Positions 23,008 to 34,600 of a DNA stretch of 64,000 nt are shown here, piece by piece. Below the pieces are notes generated by a model. It was not told the DNA's origin, ran no database searches, and saw nothing but the letters and a program-made list of their open reading frames with translations. Made by a program: the position numbers and the translations under genes. Where the stretch lies: NCBI RefSeq assembly GCF_050624435.1, contig NC_134535.1:74954494-75018493 (forward strand), in the 5' to 3' direction. The number at the start of each line of letters is the position of its first letter. Position 1 is the stretch's first letter. This stretch comes from Tenrec ecaudatus (lineage: Eukaryota > Chordata > Mammalia > Afrosoricida > Tenrecidae).

Positions 23008-23746
23008 ATGGTTCGTGGTCTTAAGTGCGCAGCTGCTCCAAAGCATTGGATGCTGGACAAACTCTTGGGGGTGTTTGTTTGCTCCTCGTCCATCCACTGG
23101 TACAAGCTGAGAGAATGTCTCCCGCTGATCATTTTTTAAGAAATAGATGAAGTTAAAAAAATTGCATGCAGTTCATTAAGATTAATGACAAAAACAAATA
23201 ATATAAGATCTGAACTGATAGGACCTACCCTGCTGGCTCTATGGATGTCATCAGCATTGATAAGACTAGGGAGAATTTCTGTCTGGTCTATGACACCAAG
23301 GGTCACTTTGCTGTATTATACCTGAGGGGGCGAAGTACAGTTTGTGCAAAGTAATGATCTCTGTAGGCACAAAGCATCATGATGCTCGCCCATCTGCTGT
23401 CCTGATTCCTCCCACTCATCAAAGGGGAAGGCCAGCATTCCGATTGCTCTGGAGACTAGAAGGATGACCGACGCATCAAGCTCCACACTGGTAATTTGTA
23501 TGGTAACTGGAGGTGCTAACCTGGGAGAGTTGGTGTGATCACCAATACAGATAGGCATTGGCTCTTTTGATGTGGTTCATGTGAAAGACTTCAATGACAA
23601 TAGCTTTGCCCCCTGGCTTTCCAGCATTTTCACTATTGGAGAAGGCAACAAACCATGGATTTCTTTTCCCAGAGGGAAAGGTATTCACCTCATCATTGCT
23701 GAAGAGAGAGACAAGAGGCTGGCTACCAAGCAAAGCAGTGGGTCAA
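23008..23746 (+). pseudogene. RPS4X: RPS4X processed pseudogene (degraded)
   Basis: The plus strand starts ATGGTTCGTGG and reads on to PKHWMLDKL...[12 protein letters not shown], then jumps to DEVKKI.M (internal loss of the RNRLKYALTG region), continues with [14 protein letters not shown] and GNLYGNWRC-type frames, and ends in a 57-codon open stretch [20 protein letters not shown]...[15 protein letters not shown] matching the eS4 C-terminus. Several frameshifts and in-frame stops are present, and the normal TGA after SSG has become TCA. It is intronless. No clear target duplication was found. Confidence 0.9.
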
Positions 23747-24264
23747 GTTATCTAGGTGGTATAAATGAAGGAATCTCTGAAATAAATATTGCATGATTAA
23801 TTGCAAAAGAAGTGGCAGGTTTAAAATTATCAATTTAAACAAATGTATAGTCATTGTTAATTTTCCACCTACTGGGGTACAACTAAATCTAACCCTTTTT
23901 TAATCTATAACTTCTTAACCACCATGGTTTAAACCATTATACAAATATGATCAAAAGCAATATTTTAAGGCTATTGAATGAGGGAATGAGGCTGAGATTA
24001 TTTTATAGAAATATCACAAAACATGCACTAAGCCAGAAGTTTTAAACATATTTTGTCATTTGTGTGCTGTGTATGCACATTTGTACATGGGCAATATGCT
24101 TTTGAAAAATAAATACCATCCTCAGAGAAAAGTAAATGCTAGAATTGTAAATGACAAAATGTTCCTCCTATGCTCATTTAACAAATTTTAAAAACTACCT
24201 TGAAAATTTGCTTTTGAAAATGAGTGATACTACCCCAAAGAGGATACTGGAAGGATCCAGGGGG

Positions 24265-24490
24265 GCTGCAAAAGCAGTTATCCACACTTTAAACATTTGG
24301 CTGCTAACCACAAGGTCAGCAGTTCAGAACTAACAGTTGTTTCATGGGAGAATGAGGATTTTTTTTTTTTCTAGTCCTGTAAAGAATTATAGTCTCCTTA
24401 AAAAAAAAATTATAATCTTGGAAACCCATGGGGGCAGTTCTACCCTTTCCTATAAGGTTATGTGTCAGAAATCAACTTGATGGCAGTGTT
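24265..24490 (+). mobile_element. AfroSINE with internal T-run
   Basis: It has 'ggctgctaaccacaaggtca' and 'ggaaacccatgggggcagtt'. Internal homopolymers have expanded near 24360 and 24400. Confidence 0.8.
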
Positions 24491-24499
24491 TTGATACTT

Positions 24500-26040
24500 T
24501 ATCCTGGATTATGGATTATAATAAAAAATGTTTTAAATTGTCAAATTCAAGGGGTATAGGAGTAATTTTTAAAAATGGATTGCGATAGGTCAAATAAGTT
24601 TGGAAACCTACGTCCCAGATTGTTAGGATTAAAATTGTGAAATAGCACTTAATACTTGCCAAGTATTTTCTAGTTTCTGCCAATCCAGGCTGCATATTTC
24701 TCTGCCCAAAGTCCTGATGCTATTAACAATCCATGTCTGAACTTAGATTTTGCCCATTAGAAACTAACTTGCTAGTCTATTTGAAAAACCTAGAAAAATT
24801 TAGGTTCTTAGTGGTTTGTTGCTGTGGTAGCAGAAGTCTCTCTCTCTCTCTTTTTTTAGAAGTCTCTTACGTTTAGAAATGAATGACACACAAAAAAAGA
24901 AAAAGAAATGAATGACACAAGGAAAATAACAAAAGTAGTAAATTTACCATGAATTAGGAGGTACTTTGTATTATGTGAAAAGCAGTTTTTCCCACATAAT
25001 TTTTTCAATTGTGGTAAAATACATTTAAAAATTGCCATTTCAACATTTTTTACATGTGCAATTCAGTGACCTTATGTTGTTCATGTTGTATAAACAGTAT
25101 CACTGTTTAAAATGAGCATTTCTTTTTATTGGAGTTTTGCTATCTTAAATTCAGTTCCTCCATTTTCAGTTCACTTTGTACTTTATCAATCATTTTAGAA
25201 AATCGAAGTATTGCTCTTATTCAAAAAGCTTCAGTGAATTATTTAAAACGACCTTAATATTCAATCCAATGCCACCATTATTTGCTTGTGACTTATCTTT
25301 CTAATTGTATTAGTTTCTTTTTCTTCTTTTGACAATCTCTTCCAGTGTTAATGATTTCCATTTGTAAGTCATACAATACGTAAGGATTCACTTCGAATGC
25401 TGGTACTGTTATGAACATGGGATCTCCCTTTATTTCAACCCACAAGTTTCTTATTATCTTATATATTCCAGTCTCAGAAATAGTGATAGTATCACACATG
25501 CTAATACTGTAGTGATCTACAATTTGGCTCTAGCGTCTCCAACTATGAAATAGTTTAAACATATTCAACTAAGAGGCATTCTGTCAAGTGAGTTTAAATG
25601 GCTTTATTTTTAAAAAATTTTCAGACTATCTAAATGACATGACTCTGCCCTCCCAAAATAAAAGTTAAATGAAGAGCTCAACATAACATCCGTCACATTT
25701 TATCTAAGTCTTGTTGTTGTGTGGGTGAAAAGGAGCAAGCAGTCAGACTGGGAAGTGATGACCCAAATAATTGCCAAATGGGTTAACATTTTTCCATTTC
25801 TAAATTAGTCTTAGAGTCATATATGGCTCACACCATCCTTGCGGTAGTCCAGCAGAATGATCATACCTTACAGATTCATGAGTTCAACAATAAGCAAGGA
25901 TGTGCTTAAATTTTCCTCAGCCCGTCTTTAAACATTTTACTCTTTCTGCTCTGTTCTTCAAGTTTGTCCTGAATTGATTTCTGGCAAATTATGCCAACGC
26001 ATTTTTTTTTTCAAAAAACCCCAAACATAACTTTTTTTTA
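24500..26040. other. Intergenic sequence, no gene recognised
   Basis: It holds only the L1ME-like piece at about 25.0 kb. No long frame and no other recognisable element. Confidence 0.5.
24995..25110 (-). mobile_element. Old L1ME-like 3' fragment
   Basis: 'caattgtggtaaaatacatt' and 'tgtgcaattcagtgacctta' match the antisense L1ME 3' UTR pattern. Confidence 0.5.
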
Positions 26041-26047
26041 ATCCTTT

Positions 26048-26427
<380 letters not shown>

Positions 26428-26610
26428 ATCGATCATTTTATTGGGGGCTCTTACAGATATATAATTTTTTCTTTTACAGCTATTATAACAATCCATAATT
26501 CAATTATATCAAGCAAACTTGTGCATCTGCTGCCATCATTTTCTTCCTACTTGAGCTCTTTGATATCAGTTTCTCTTTATTCCCTCCCTCCCCCATCCTA
26601 TCACCCTATT
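26428..26610 (-). mobile_element. Family T copy, old and divergent
   Basis: It begins GATCATTTTATTGGGGGCTC and keeps the order of the 3' end, but with more substitutions and a small insertion than other copies. Confidence 0.65.
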
Positions 26611-26934
26611 ATAACTCTTCTATAAATATAAATTAATATAAGTCAAATATTTAACTTATTGATAGAATCAGTAAAATAGTAGAGTTGGTTCCAGGAGCAT
26701 TTAGGGAAGCCAGGAGTTATAGGCACAAAAATAATTACAACTAAGATTGCTAAGCTAAATAAAACTGACTAGTAACCTACAGAGCAATAAAATCTATACT
26801 ATATAGGGTTTCCAGGAATCCGAATTATCTTATAGCAGTGAGGTTTTCTTTGTTTTGTTTTGGGAGTGCCCTGGCAGTGATTACAGGTCACCATCGACTC
26901 TATGGCACAGTTTTTGTGGCTCTGTCAGTGATTT

Positions 26935-27490
26935 TTTAAAATCGTTTTATTAGGGGCTCATACAACTCTTATCACAATCCATACACACACCAACTGTGTA
27001 AAGCACATTTGTACATTCATCACCCTGTTAGAGATTAAATGCTCAGCTGCTAACTGAAAGGTTGGTGGTTCGAGCCCACCAGTCACTCAGCAGAAGCTGC
27101 TGCTCGCTCCTTCCCAAGATTTACAGCTTTGGAAACCCTATGCGGGCTGTTCTTGTGTCCTATCAGGTCATTGAGTTGAAATCAACTTCAAGGAGACACA
27201 CTTGACAGTCTTTCAGTTGACTGGGATCATGGCAGTCATGGTAGAACTGCATGCAATCAGTTTCCCCTTTCTCCCCCCACCTTCATGGTATTGATATTCC
27301 CATTACTGTTCCGGAGGGGTGTATTTGTCCTGGATTCCCTGTATCTAGAGCTCTTATCAGTACCAGTGTATATGCTCCGGTCTAGCAGGATTTGCAAGAT
27401 AGAAATGGGATCATGATTGTGTGTGTGTAGGGTGTGGGGAGGGTAAGCCCCCCCAAAAATAAGAGGAATGTGTATTTCGCCAGTGCAGTG
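26935..27490 (-). mobile_element. Family T copy, old, interrupted by an AfroSINE
   Basis: The 3' end is at 26935-27027 (CGTTTTATTAGGGGCTCAT); a divergent internal part ('tggattccctgtatctagagc ... accagtgtatatgctccggtctagc') is at 27213-27490. The AfroSINE lies between. Confidence 0.65.
27028..27212 (+). mobile_element. AfroSINE
   Basis: It has 'cagctgctaactgaaaggtt', 'tttggaaaccctatgcgggc' and 'tcattgagttgaaatcaac'. It splits an old family T copy. Confidence 0.78.
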
Positions 27491-28350
27491 TATATTTTTA
27501 TGCATTTTGTCTTCCTAGAGAAGCAGGAGTATTAAAGATCAGGGATCTTCTTTCTAATGGGACCTGAGATAAGGTTTTTGTCTTGAACTTCCTTTGTATT
27601 CTAACTAGTGTGTAATTCTGTTATGTGATGTTACGCAAACTTTTAGTTTTTAGCTATCTTCCGGTAGAGTCTAACCGGGTGATTTGTGCAGACCTAGGCT
27701 TCACGTTGGGAGAAGCTTGACACCCACCGCACCCCACCCGGCAAAAGCTAGCCTAGCCTGTCTCACCTTCATACAGCCCGCTTTATCTCAAAGCAGGGAA
27801 AAATCGGGTCCCAAACCTCGAATTTCTGCCGTCCCTGGGCATGGCTTCCAGAAAAATGCGAAGCAGGCCTAGGTCCTCGATTTCTAAGTTAGCTCCTTTC
27901 CCAAACTATCCCCAATACCACCAGCAGCAGCAGCGCCTTTTCACATCGCTCTTTGCGATGAAGTACGCCATCAAGCGTCCAGATTTCCATTTCGCTTCCC
28001 TGGTTTCCCGACTCTGCGACCCTCCGCCTGGGCCTTCCTCTCACGGCTGAGGAAGCCGTTTCTCCGGGATCTGCCTCAAGGCGCGCGGCCGGGCGGTTGG
28101 GCGGCCAACGGTTTTCTACCTCAAGGTGGGAGCGAGGAAAGAGAGGCGGGAACGAGCGCGGCGCGGGGAAGGGGCGAAGGGCGGGGCCGGCGCCGGGAAG
28201 GATCGCGAAGGAGCCAGAGGCTCCGCCTTTTCCGTAGATATCTCTAGAAAGCCGCGCAGGAGCCTGGAGGCGCAAACTACGCACGCGCGGCGGCAAGGCC
28301 CGGGTATTTTGCTGCGTCACCAGCCGCCGCCCGGTCTCACCACCCCTCGT

Positions 28351-28412
28351 TCGCACGCGCGCACGCACGCACGCACGCTCGCTCGCTCGCACGCACGCAC
28401 GCACGCTCGCTC
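28351..28412. repeat. (GCAC)n / (GCTC)n microsatellite in the promoter
   Basis: Alternating runs of CGCA and CGCT units form a 62-bp CpG-bearing, purine/pyrimidine-alternating tract about 250 bp upstream of the start codon. The GCAC part is of a kind that can favour Z-DNA. Confidence 0.9.
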
Positions 28413-28439
28413 ATTCTCTGTCCGCGCGCCCCTTTCCTA

Positions 28440-28663
28440 CACTTTCCTCCTCTCTCCGACCGGAGGAGCCGCTCTCTCCGCGCGGTGCATTCTGGGCATC
28501 CAGGCCGAGCCCGCCGCCGCCGCCGCCGCCTGAGGAAAGCGAGAGGAGGCCGCGACCGGGGAGAAAACCCCGGATTCGCCACCGGAGAGGAGCCCATTCC
28601 CCAGCCGCTGCCGCCGGAGAGGCCCGCCCACCCGCTCGCCCGTCCCCCTGCCCCGTTCACAAT
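28440..28663 (+). other. PTGES3: PTGES3 exon 1 (5' UTR plus first two bases of the start codon)
   Basis: The exon ends with AT at 28662-28663, followed directly by the donor GTGAGTG at 28664. The third base of the ATG is the first base of exon 2. The transcription start is not visible, so the 5' border is a guess. The leader includes a (GCC)n tract at 28511-28530 and no TATA box is evident upstream. Confidence 0.75.
28511..28530 (+). repeat. (GCC)n trinucleotide run in the 5' leader
   Basis: About six CCG/GCC units lie immediately upstream of TGAGGAAAGC, within the probable 5' UTR. Confidence 0.85.
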
Positions 28664-31600
28664 GTGAGTGCGACACCGCCGAAGGAAGGTCGGCTCCCGG
28701 GGAGGCCGAGGCCGCGCTGGGGGCTGCGGGAAGCCGCCCTCGGCCCTCTGGCCACCCACCTTGGGCCGCCTTCGCTTCCTCCGCGGCCGCGGGCCCCAGT
28801 CGCTCCAGCCTGAGGGTGGGAACTCCACTCCCTGGTTCCGGTTACCGTTGGCGGCTGGAGGGCATTTTCCCTCCAGATGGCCTCTTTCCGCACCTCTGCC
28901 GTCCCTCAGCTTCTCGGTGCTGGAGAGACCACGTTACCCCGTTGGCCGGCCCGGATTACCCGGGGGCTCCCCGTAACTTAGCGTTAGGCCCGTGTCTGTG
29001 AGCTTTTGGCCATGCGGAGGCGCGGGCCGCCACCCGGCTTGTTGAGCAGGCCGGTTTTCCCGCCCCGCGACGCCGGGCCCAGGCCTGGGGCCAAGTACAC
29101 CTGTGGTGGGTGCTCCGCGGAGACCGAGGGTGCCTTCTCCCAGCGCAGCACGCGGCCCTCCGCCATGAGCGACAGGTCACTGCTAGGCAACTAGAGCGAG
29201 GCCACACCGACGTCACAGCTTCCTTCCCCCTCGTGTGCCTTGATCTCTTGAATATGAGCCCCCTCCCAAGTTTCCCCTTAAATCCAGTCTCGAAGGGCAT
29301 GAAGGCTGCCCAAACCCGGCCGGGCCCCCGGCAGCGAGGAGGAGTTACCATTGAGCAGGTAGTTTGGCACGTGTCGATCCGAAAGACACATGTGGACATT
29401 TTGTGTTCCACATGAAACTGCAGATGCGGTATATAGTCCAATCACAGTTTATGTAAGGCGTGGACAAGTGCATAGTTGCCTCCTTATTTGAATCTTGGGT
29501 CTGTACGTGGAGGTGACTTCGGAGTCTTTGTCTACCTTCGTTTCCTTATCAAGAAAAGACTTGATTTTTTTAATGAAACGAGCCTTTGGGGCACTGGCAC
29601 CAACATCATGCATAGCCAAGAAAAGTGTTAACTTTTTCAGACCTAAGAACTACAGGTTTTGTAGTGTCTGGGGGTGCTAACTGCCCCCTAAAAGTGAGGT
29701 GTGGAGAACAAACAATGGTAAGGAAACCTTTTTTCAATCCGAATTTTTTAAAAAGACACAATTTTGGCCTCCCTATACACCCACAAACACTGAAATTCAT
29801 ATATTGAGCACAAAATAAAATTAAAAGATTTTATTGGGAGCCTTTACAACCCATAACAATCCATACATCAATTGTATCAAGCATATTTTTACATATGATC
29901 TTTGGTAAAGTTAAATTTTAAGGTTTTACTGTAACAGAAATATTTTAATATTAGATGAATATATTGGGCCAGAAATATAAATGGATAAATACGGCATACA
30001 CTGCAGCCAGTTGATAGGACTGACAAGCTTCAAGAAGAAGACATTACTTTTCTTTTTACATTTTATTAGGGGCTCATACAACTTATCACAATCCATACAT
30101 ATACATACATCAATTGTATAAAGCACATCTGCACATTCCCTGCCCCAATCATTCTCAAAGCATTTGCTCTCCACTTAAGCCCTTTGCATCACGTCCTCTT
30201 TTTTTTTTTCCCCTCCCTCCCCGCTTCCCCCTCCCTCAAAAGACATATTACTTATTGTAAGGGAGAATGTTACAGTTATGGAGACTTTCACACACAGATG
30301 TTGGTATCCAATAGGAAATTTAAACGTATAAAACAAGTTTTGCTTTTCCACTTGAAATTTTTATTCCAAGTGTGTTATTCCTGGGAGGTAGAGTAAGCTT
30401 GCTGCTAAATTAATGTACATCTCTTGTCCAGCCTAGTTGGGTGCAGTGCAACATGTATTAAATGGCCCAAAATTTAGGCTTTCCTGTTTTATGCTGCATT
30501 CTTCCTGTTACTCCCTATTTGGTAACACCAATTTTTAATGTAGCCAAATGCATTGCTTTTCATGAAGATGGCATTTTTAATGGTATTATAGCATTAAAAT
30601 AGATAAGCATTTGGGCTATGTACATAGATTAAAAACTCAGGTGAAAGTGTAGTAATCAATAATAAAATAACCCATTGGATTAAGCAGTCTTTACAAGGCT
30701 CCTCCCATCAAGTGAAGGTTTTGGAGAAACCAGATAAATCATCTTTAAAATACTTTGCCATCTTTTAATTTTTTTCTGGGGGTCTTACTGAACTAGTGAA
30801 TTTGTAATTAAAAAAACACATGAGTTGTGTAGGAAGAGACCTTTAATAGGGTCATTTACTCCTACGGATTTAATTTGGTGCCTGTTGTCTATAAGAAATT
30901 AATGTTTAAAAGTTAAATGATCTTCAAAAGTTTATATTGAGTGCTGAGTATCTGGGGCTGTGCTTTTCTTTAGTTGGAAGCCTAATTAAAGCCTGGTGAT
31001 TTCCTAGTTAAAATTCTTTTAAGTTTTACATTACAAAAGTTTTATCAAGTGACTTCCAAAGGTGCTCAGTTTCTATTCTACCTTGAGATTTTCAGTTTCT
31101 ATTCTACCTTGAGATTTTAGCCCTGCCCTCCAGCATAAAATGCCTGCCCAAACTTCACCTTGCCAAAGTGTGGGTAAGTTGTCCAGAAACATAGTGACTG
31201 GCTGTGACATTAAAATCTACCTTATAGTACTGATTAGTCTTTAGCTCCTAAAACAAATTGTGATGACCATGTGGAATGCAATTAATTTCTCTTTCAAATA
31301 GCTTTTTGATAGGTTAGGAAAGAGTGATGGTGGCCTTTGTTCAGTTTTGCTTTCTTAACCACTGTAACTTGGCAACAGGTTTTTTTTTCCTTCCTTGTTT
31401 TTATATTCAGTTAGACTTTAACTAGAAGGCAGTGAAAATTAGACAAGGTAAATCACTGCAATCTAGTTATTACATGGCTAAGTTAAAATTCTCTTGGAAA
31501 ATATATTTCCTCAGTTGTAATCCTTTTGAAAAGGTCTATCATTTTAGGCTCTTGAGTGGGTGGCTTAGACTCTACCTTGTCCTTAGAAATGTAACATCTT

Positions 31601-34600
31601 TTTGTTTGTTTGTTTTAAATATAGCATGTGAGTTCTTAAATTGAAAATTGTGTTGAATGTTAACTTGCTTATAGAAATACCAAGCTTTTTGATTTGCTGT
31701 GTGGATTTGCAATGATTAAAAATTGATATCTACTTACTCAGTACACCTTTGAACAGTTCAATTTTCCAGGAAGATACCAATTTTAACCTTACCTTGAGCA
31801 AATTACTTCCCCCTCGCCCTCCCAGTCACATTCCAGAGTCGAGTAAAATGTGCTTTTGTAGATACTTTGTGCCACAGGTACGTAAGGATCTTTGTAGACA
31901 TCTTATACTATGTAGTAAATTGATATAAATCACAGGTAAACATTACTACCTTTTTTTTATATTTAATATCTACCACTTAAACAGTTCACACCGTGCTTAG
32001 TAGTCTACTAAGGAGCTGGTGTTAATAGAATTAAAAATTGGAGTTTCTGGCAAAAAGTATGTGCCTGCCCCAATCAAAAAATTATGTCGTCTTGGAGTTC
32101 AGTTTTATTATATCTTAAACACTGCTTATGTTGTGTCCTACCATTACAAAAATGGAGTGCTAGGGCCCTAAAATTTGTCTGTAATGGAGGCAATAAATGT
32201 TGGCTTTCCTTGAACTTGTATGAAGAGAAAATATTTGATAAGGAAAAATGTGCAAAAATGGTACTACAAAGTCATAGAGTTGTGTTTTGTTTTTTTTAGG
32301 AAAGTTCTTGGGGGATGGTAATATTTAAGAACTGTTTGCACCTCTTTTACAAACGGAATGGAAGTTTATTTGTGTTGCCCTTGATGTCTTGTTACTTTCT
32401 TCTGTATGCTTCTAAGCAGTTTAATTTGTTTGGTAGTTGGTCCAAACAACTTAATAATTTGCCCAAATAACTTGATGGTGTTAGCTGCTTCTTGATAAAC
32501 TAGTGCTGCTCTAGGAGCCCTGGTAACATAGTGGTTATATGTTGACTAGACTGTAATTCATTCCAAATAGAGTGGAACTGTTGCTTAGACTACTATTCTT
32601 AGACATCTTAAAACTCTTCTAACTTCTGTCCATTAGTTCTAAAACTCGTGCTGTTAGAGCTGTACCCTACTCTTGCAGTACCAAATTTTGATTTACTAAT
32701 CAAGTGTCACCATGACAGTATCTTTTAAGTGGATGGCTTTATCACAACTTTATTGTCTTTTTAGAAATTATCTCAAGATATGAAGGATCTTCAAACTGTT
32801 TTAGAAAATTGATATCCCCCCCCATGTGCTATTGACTGGGTGAGAATTTATAAAACGTTTGCTTCTCCACTTTTCACCTCCTTTGACATTAGTGGCAATA
32901 CACACAATGTAATAGCACTTCCCAATTTTTCCTCATCTCCTTCTTGCTGCCTTAGTTTTCTCCCTGGGTAAATACTACTCTTCTGACCTCATCTGGATGA
33001 TTGGTTGATCTACAGAGTTCATTTATGTCCCTGTTTTTATTCACCTTAAAGGCCTCTGGCTGAAAGTTGAACTACACGGACGGACGAGTTCAGTTCCAGG
33101 CTTGTAGGGTAAGGATATAGTCTCAGGGATTCTGTTGATCTATCCACACAGGAAGCTGGTGGGTTTTTGTTTTTAAGATTTAAGTTTTGGTTAACATTTT
33201 TCCCCTCCCCCCACTGTATCCAGGACTTTCCACTGTAGGTGGTAACCAAGAACCATCTGGCTCTACTCATCTCTGGTTTGTGGAGGCTGGGGTTCTTGGG
33301 TCATTAGATCTTTGGATTGATGTTTCTATGAGTCCTTAATTTTCTTCACTCTTCTTTGCTCCAGATAGGAGAGGTCAGTAGTAGCACTTTAAATGACCGT
33401 TCACAGGATTTTAAGACTGTTCACTTAGTCACAAAGTAGGGTGTCTTTGGTGACCTTTGATGTCTTCTGAGTCTCTGGTTCCAGGCTCAGTGACTAATTT
33501 CCACAAGCTGATTTACTCAATGGCTGTCTTCATAACTTTGGCCTATGTGTACCCTCTTCATTCATGGATATATAATGGTAAATGAAAAATGTATTGCAAC
33601 CTGGGTTCAGTTCTTGCATACATTTAACTAAAATTAAAATGTACCAGTCAATGGCTATAGGTAGGTTCCCTTAATCATCTTAGATAAGCGGTGCGCTTCT
33701 GTCCTCAAGATAGGAAGGAGAAAGATGAGGCTTTCTGCGCCAATAAAGATTTTTTTCTTTTTCCTATACAGATTTGTAGTCCTGGAAATCATATATAGGG
33801 TCACTGAATTGGATTTGACTTAGTGGTAGTGGGTTTTGATTCTTGAGTCTTAGTTTGACTGTCCTATGAGAAATTAATTGGGAAACCTTCAGGCCTTTCT
33901 GTTTTTGAGACTCAACAAAACACGAATTGAGTCCCTCAAGTATGCCAAAAATCTATGGAAACATTCTCTAAAGCTCATTTTTTTATGAATATATTTTTCA
34001 CCTTTTCCTACCTGTTAGCATTTTGTCTATTCACTCAGATTGTTGCTGCTGTTATTACCAGTTTGTGTATGTAATATTACTTACCTGTTGCCTTTAGGAT
34101 CCTTGGTGTAGTAATTATGCTTTGGACTGTGGTCTACATGTGAGTAGTTCTAAACCACCATCGGCTCCACAGAAAAATAAGGGTTTTCTCTTCCAGTGAA
34201 CACTTGTAGTCTCTGAAAACCCCTCATGGAGTTATGAGTCATCATTGACTCAATGGCAGCAAGTTTTTTGTTGCCTTTAACTTGCCCTTCTCCAAGTATG
34301 TGTGTCTTTGCCTTTTTGTGCTGATCTCTTGTGTATTGTATATTCCCTTTCCCATTGCCCAAATTGATATGTCTGCCTTCTAGCTAGATAGTACTTGTGG
34401 TTTTTTTTACCCTCTCACCCTAGCGTCTGGATATACATGTTTTTGAAGGGACACAGATTAGTCCATATAAGCTGCTATCAGTATAACCTTGGCTCTCAGC
34501 TTTTGCACAACCAGATCAGTTGTACATTCGTTTTCATTGACTAATTTTTTGGAAGTATGTTATCAGACCTTTCTTTTTAGTCCATCTTAGTATGGAAGTT

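Larger units (their letters stand above)
28080..28800 (+). promoter_or_regulatory. PTGES3: PTGES3 CpG-island promoter
   Basis: An abrupt GC- and CpG-rich block lies in an AT-rich neighbourhood and surrounds exon 1; weaker CpG enrichment continues to about 29.3 kb. It holds many CGCG/GCGC words, a CpG-bearing tetranucleotide repeat at 28351-28412, and a GCATTCTGGG element at 28487-28496, the reverse of the CCCAGAATGC half of the ZNF143-type promoter motif. No TATA box is visible, as expected for a housekeeping gene. Confidence 0.85.

Noticed and set aside
28337-28828. Long open frames on both strands across the CpG island (up to 171 codons)
   Set aside because: They are Arg/Pro/Ala-rich by-products of GC-rich sequence, overlap each other in several frames and lack any recognisable domain.
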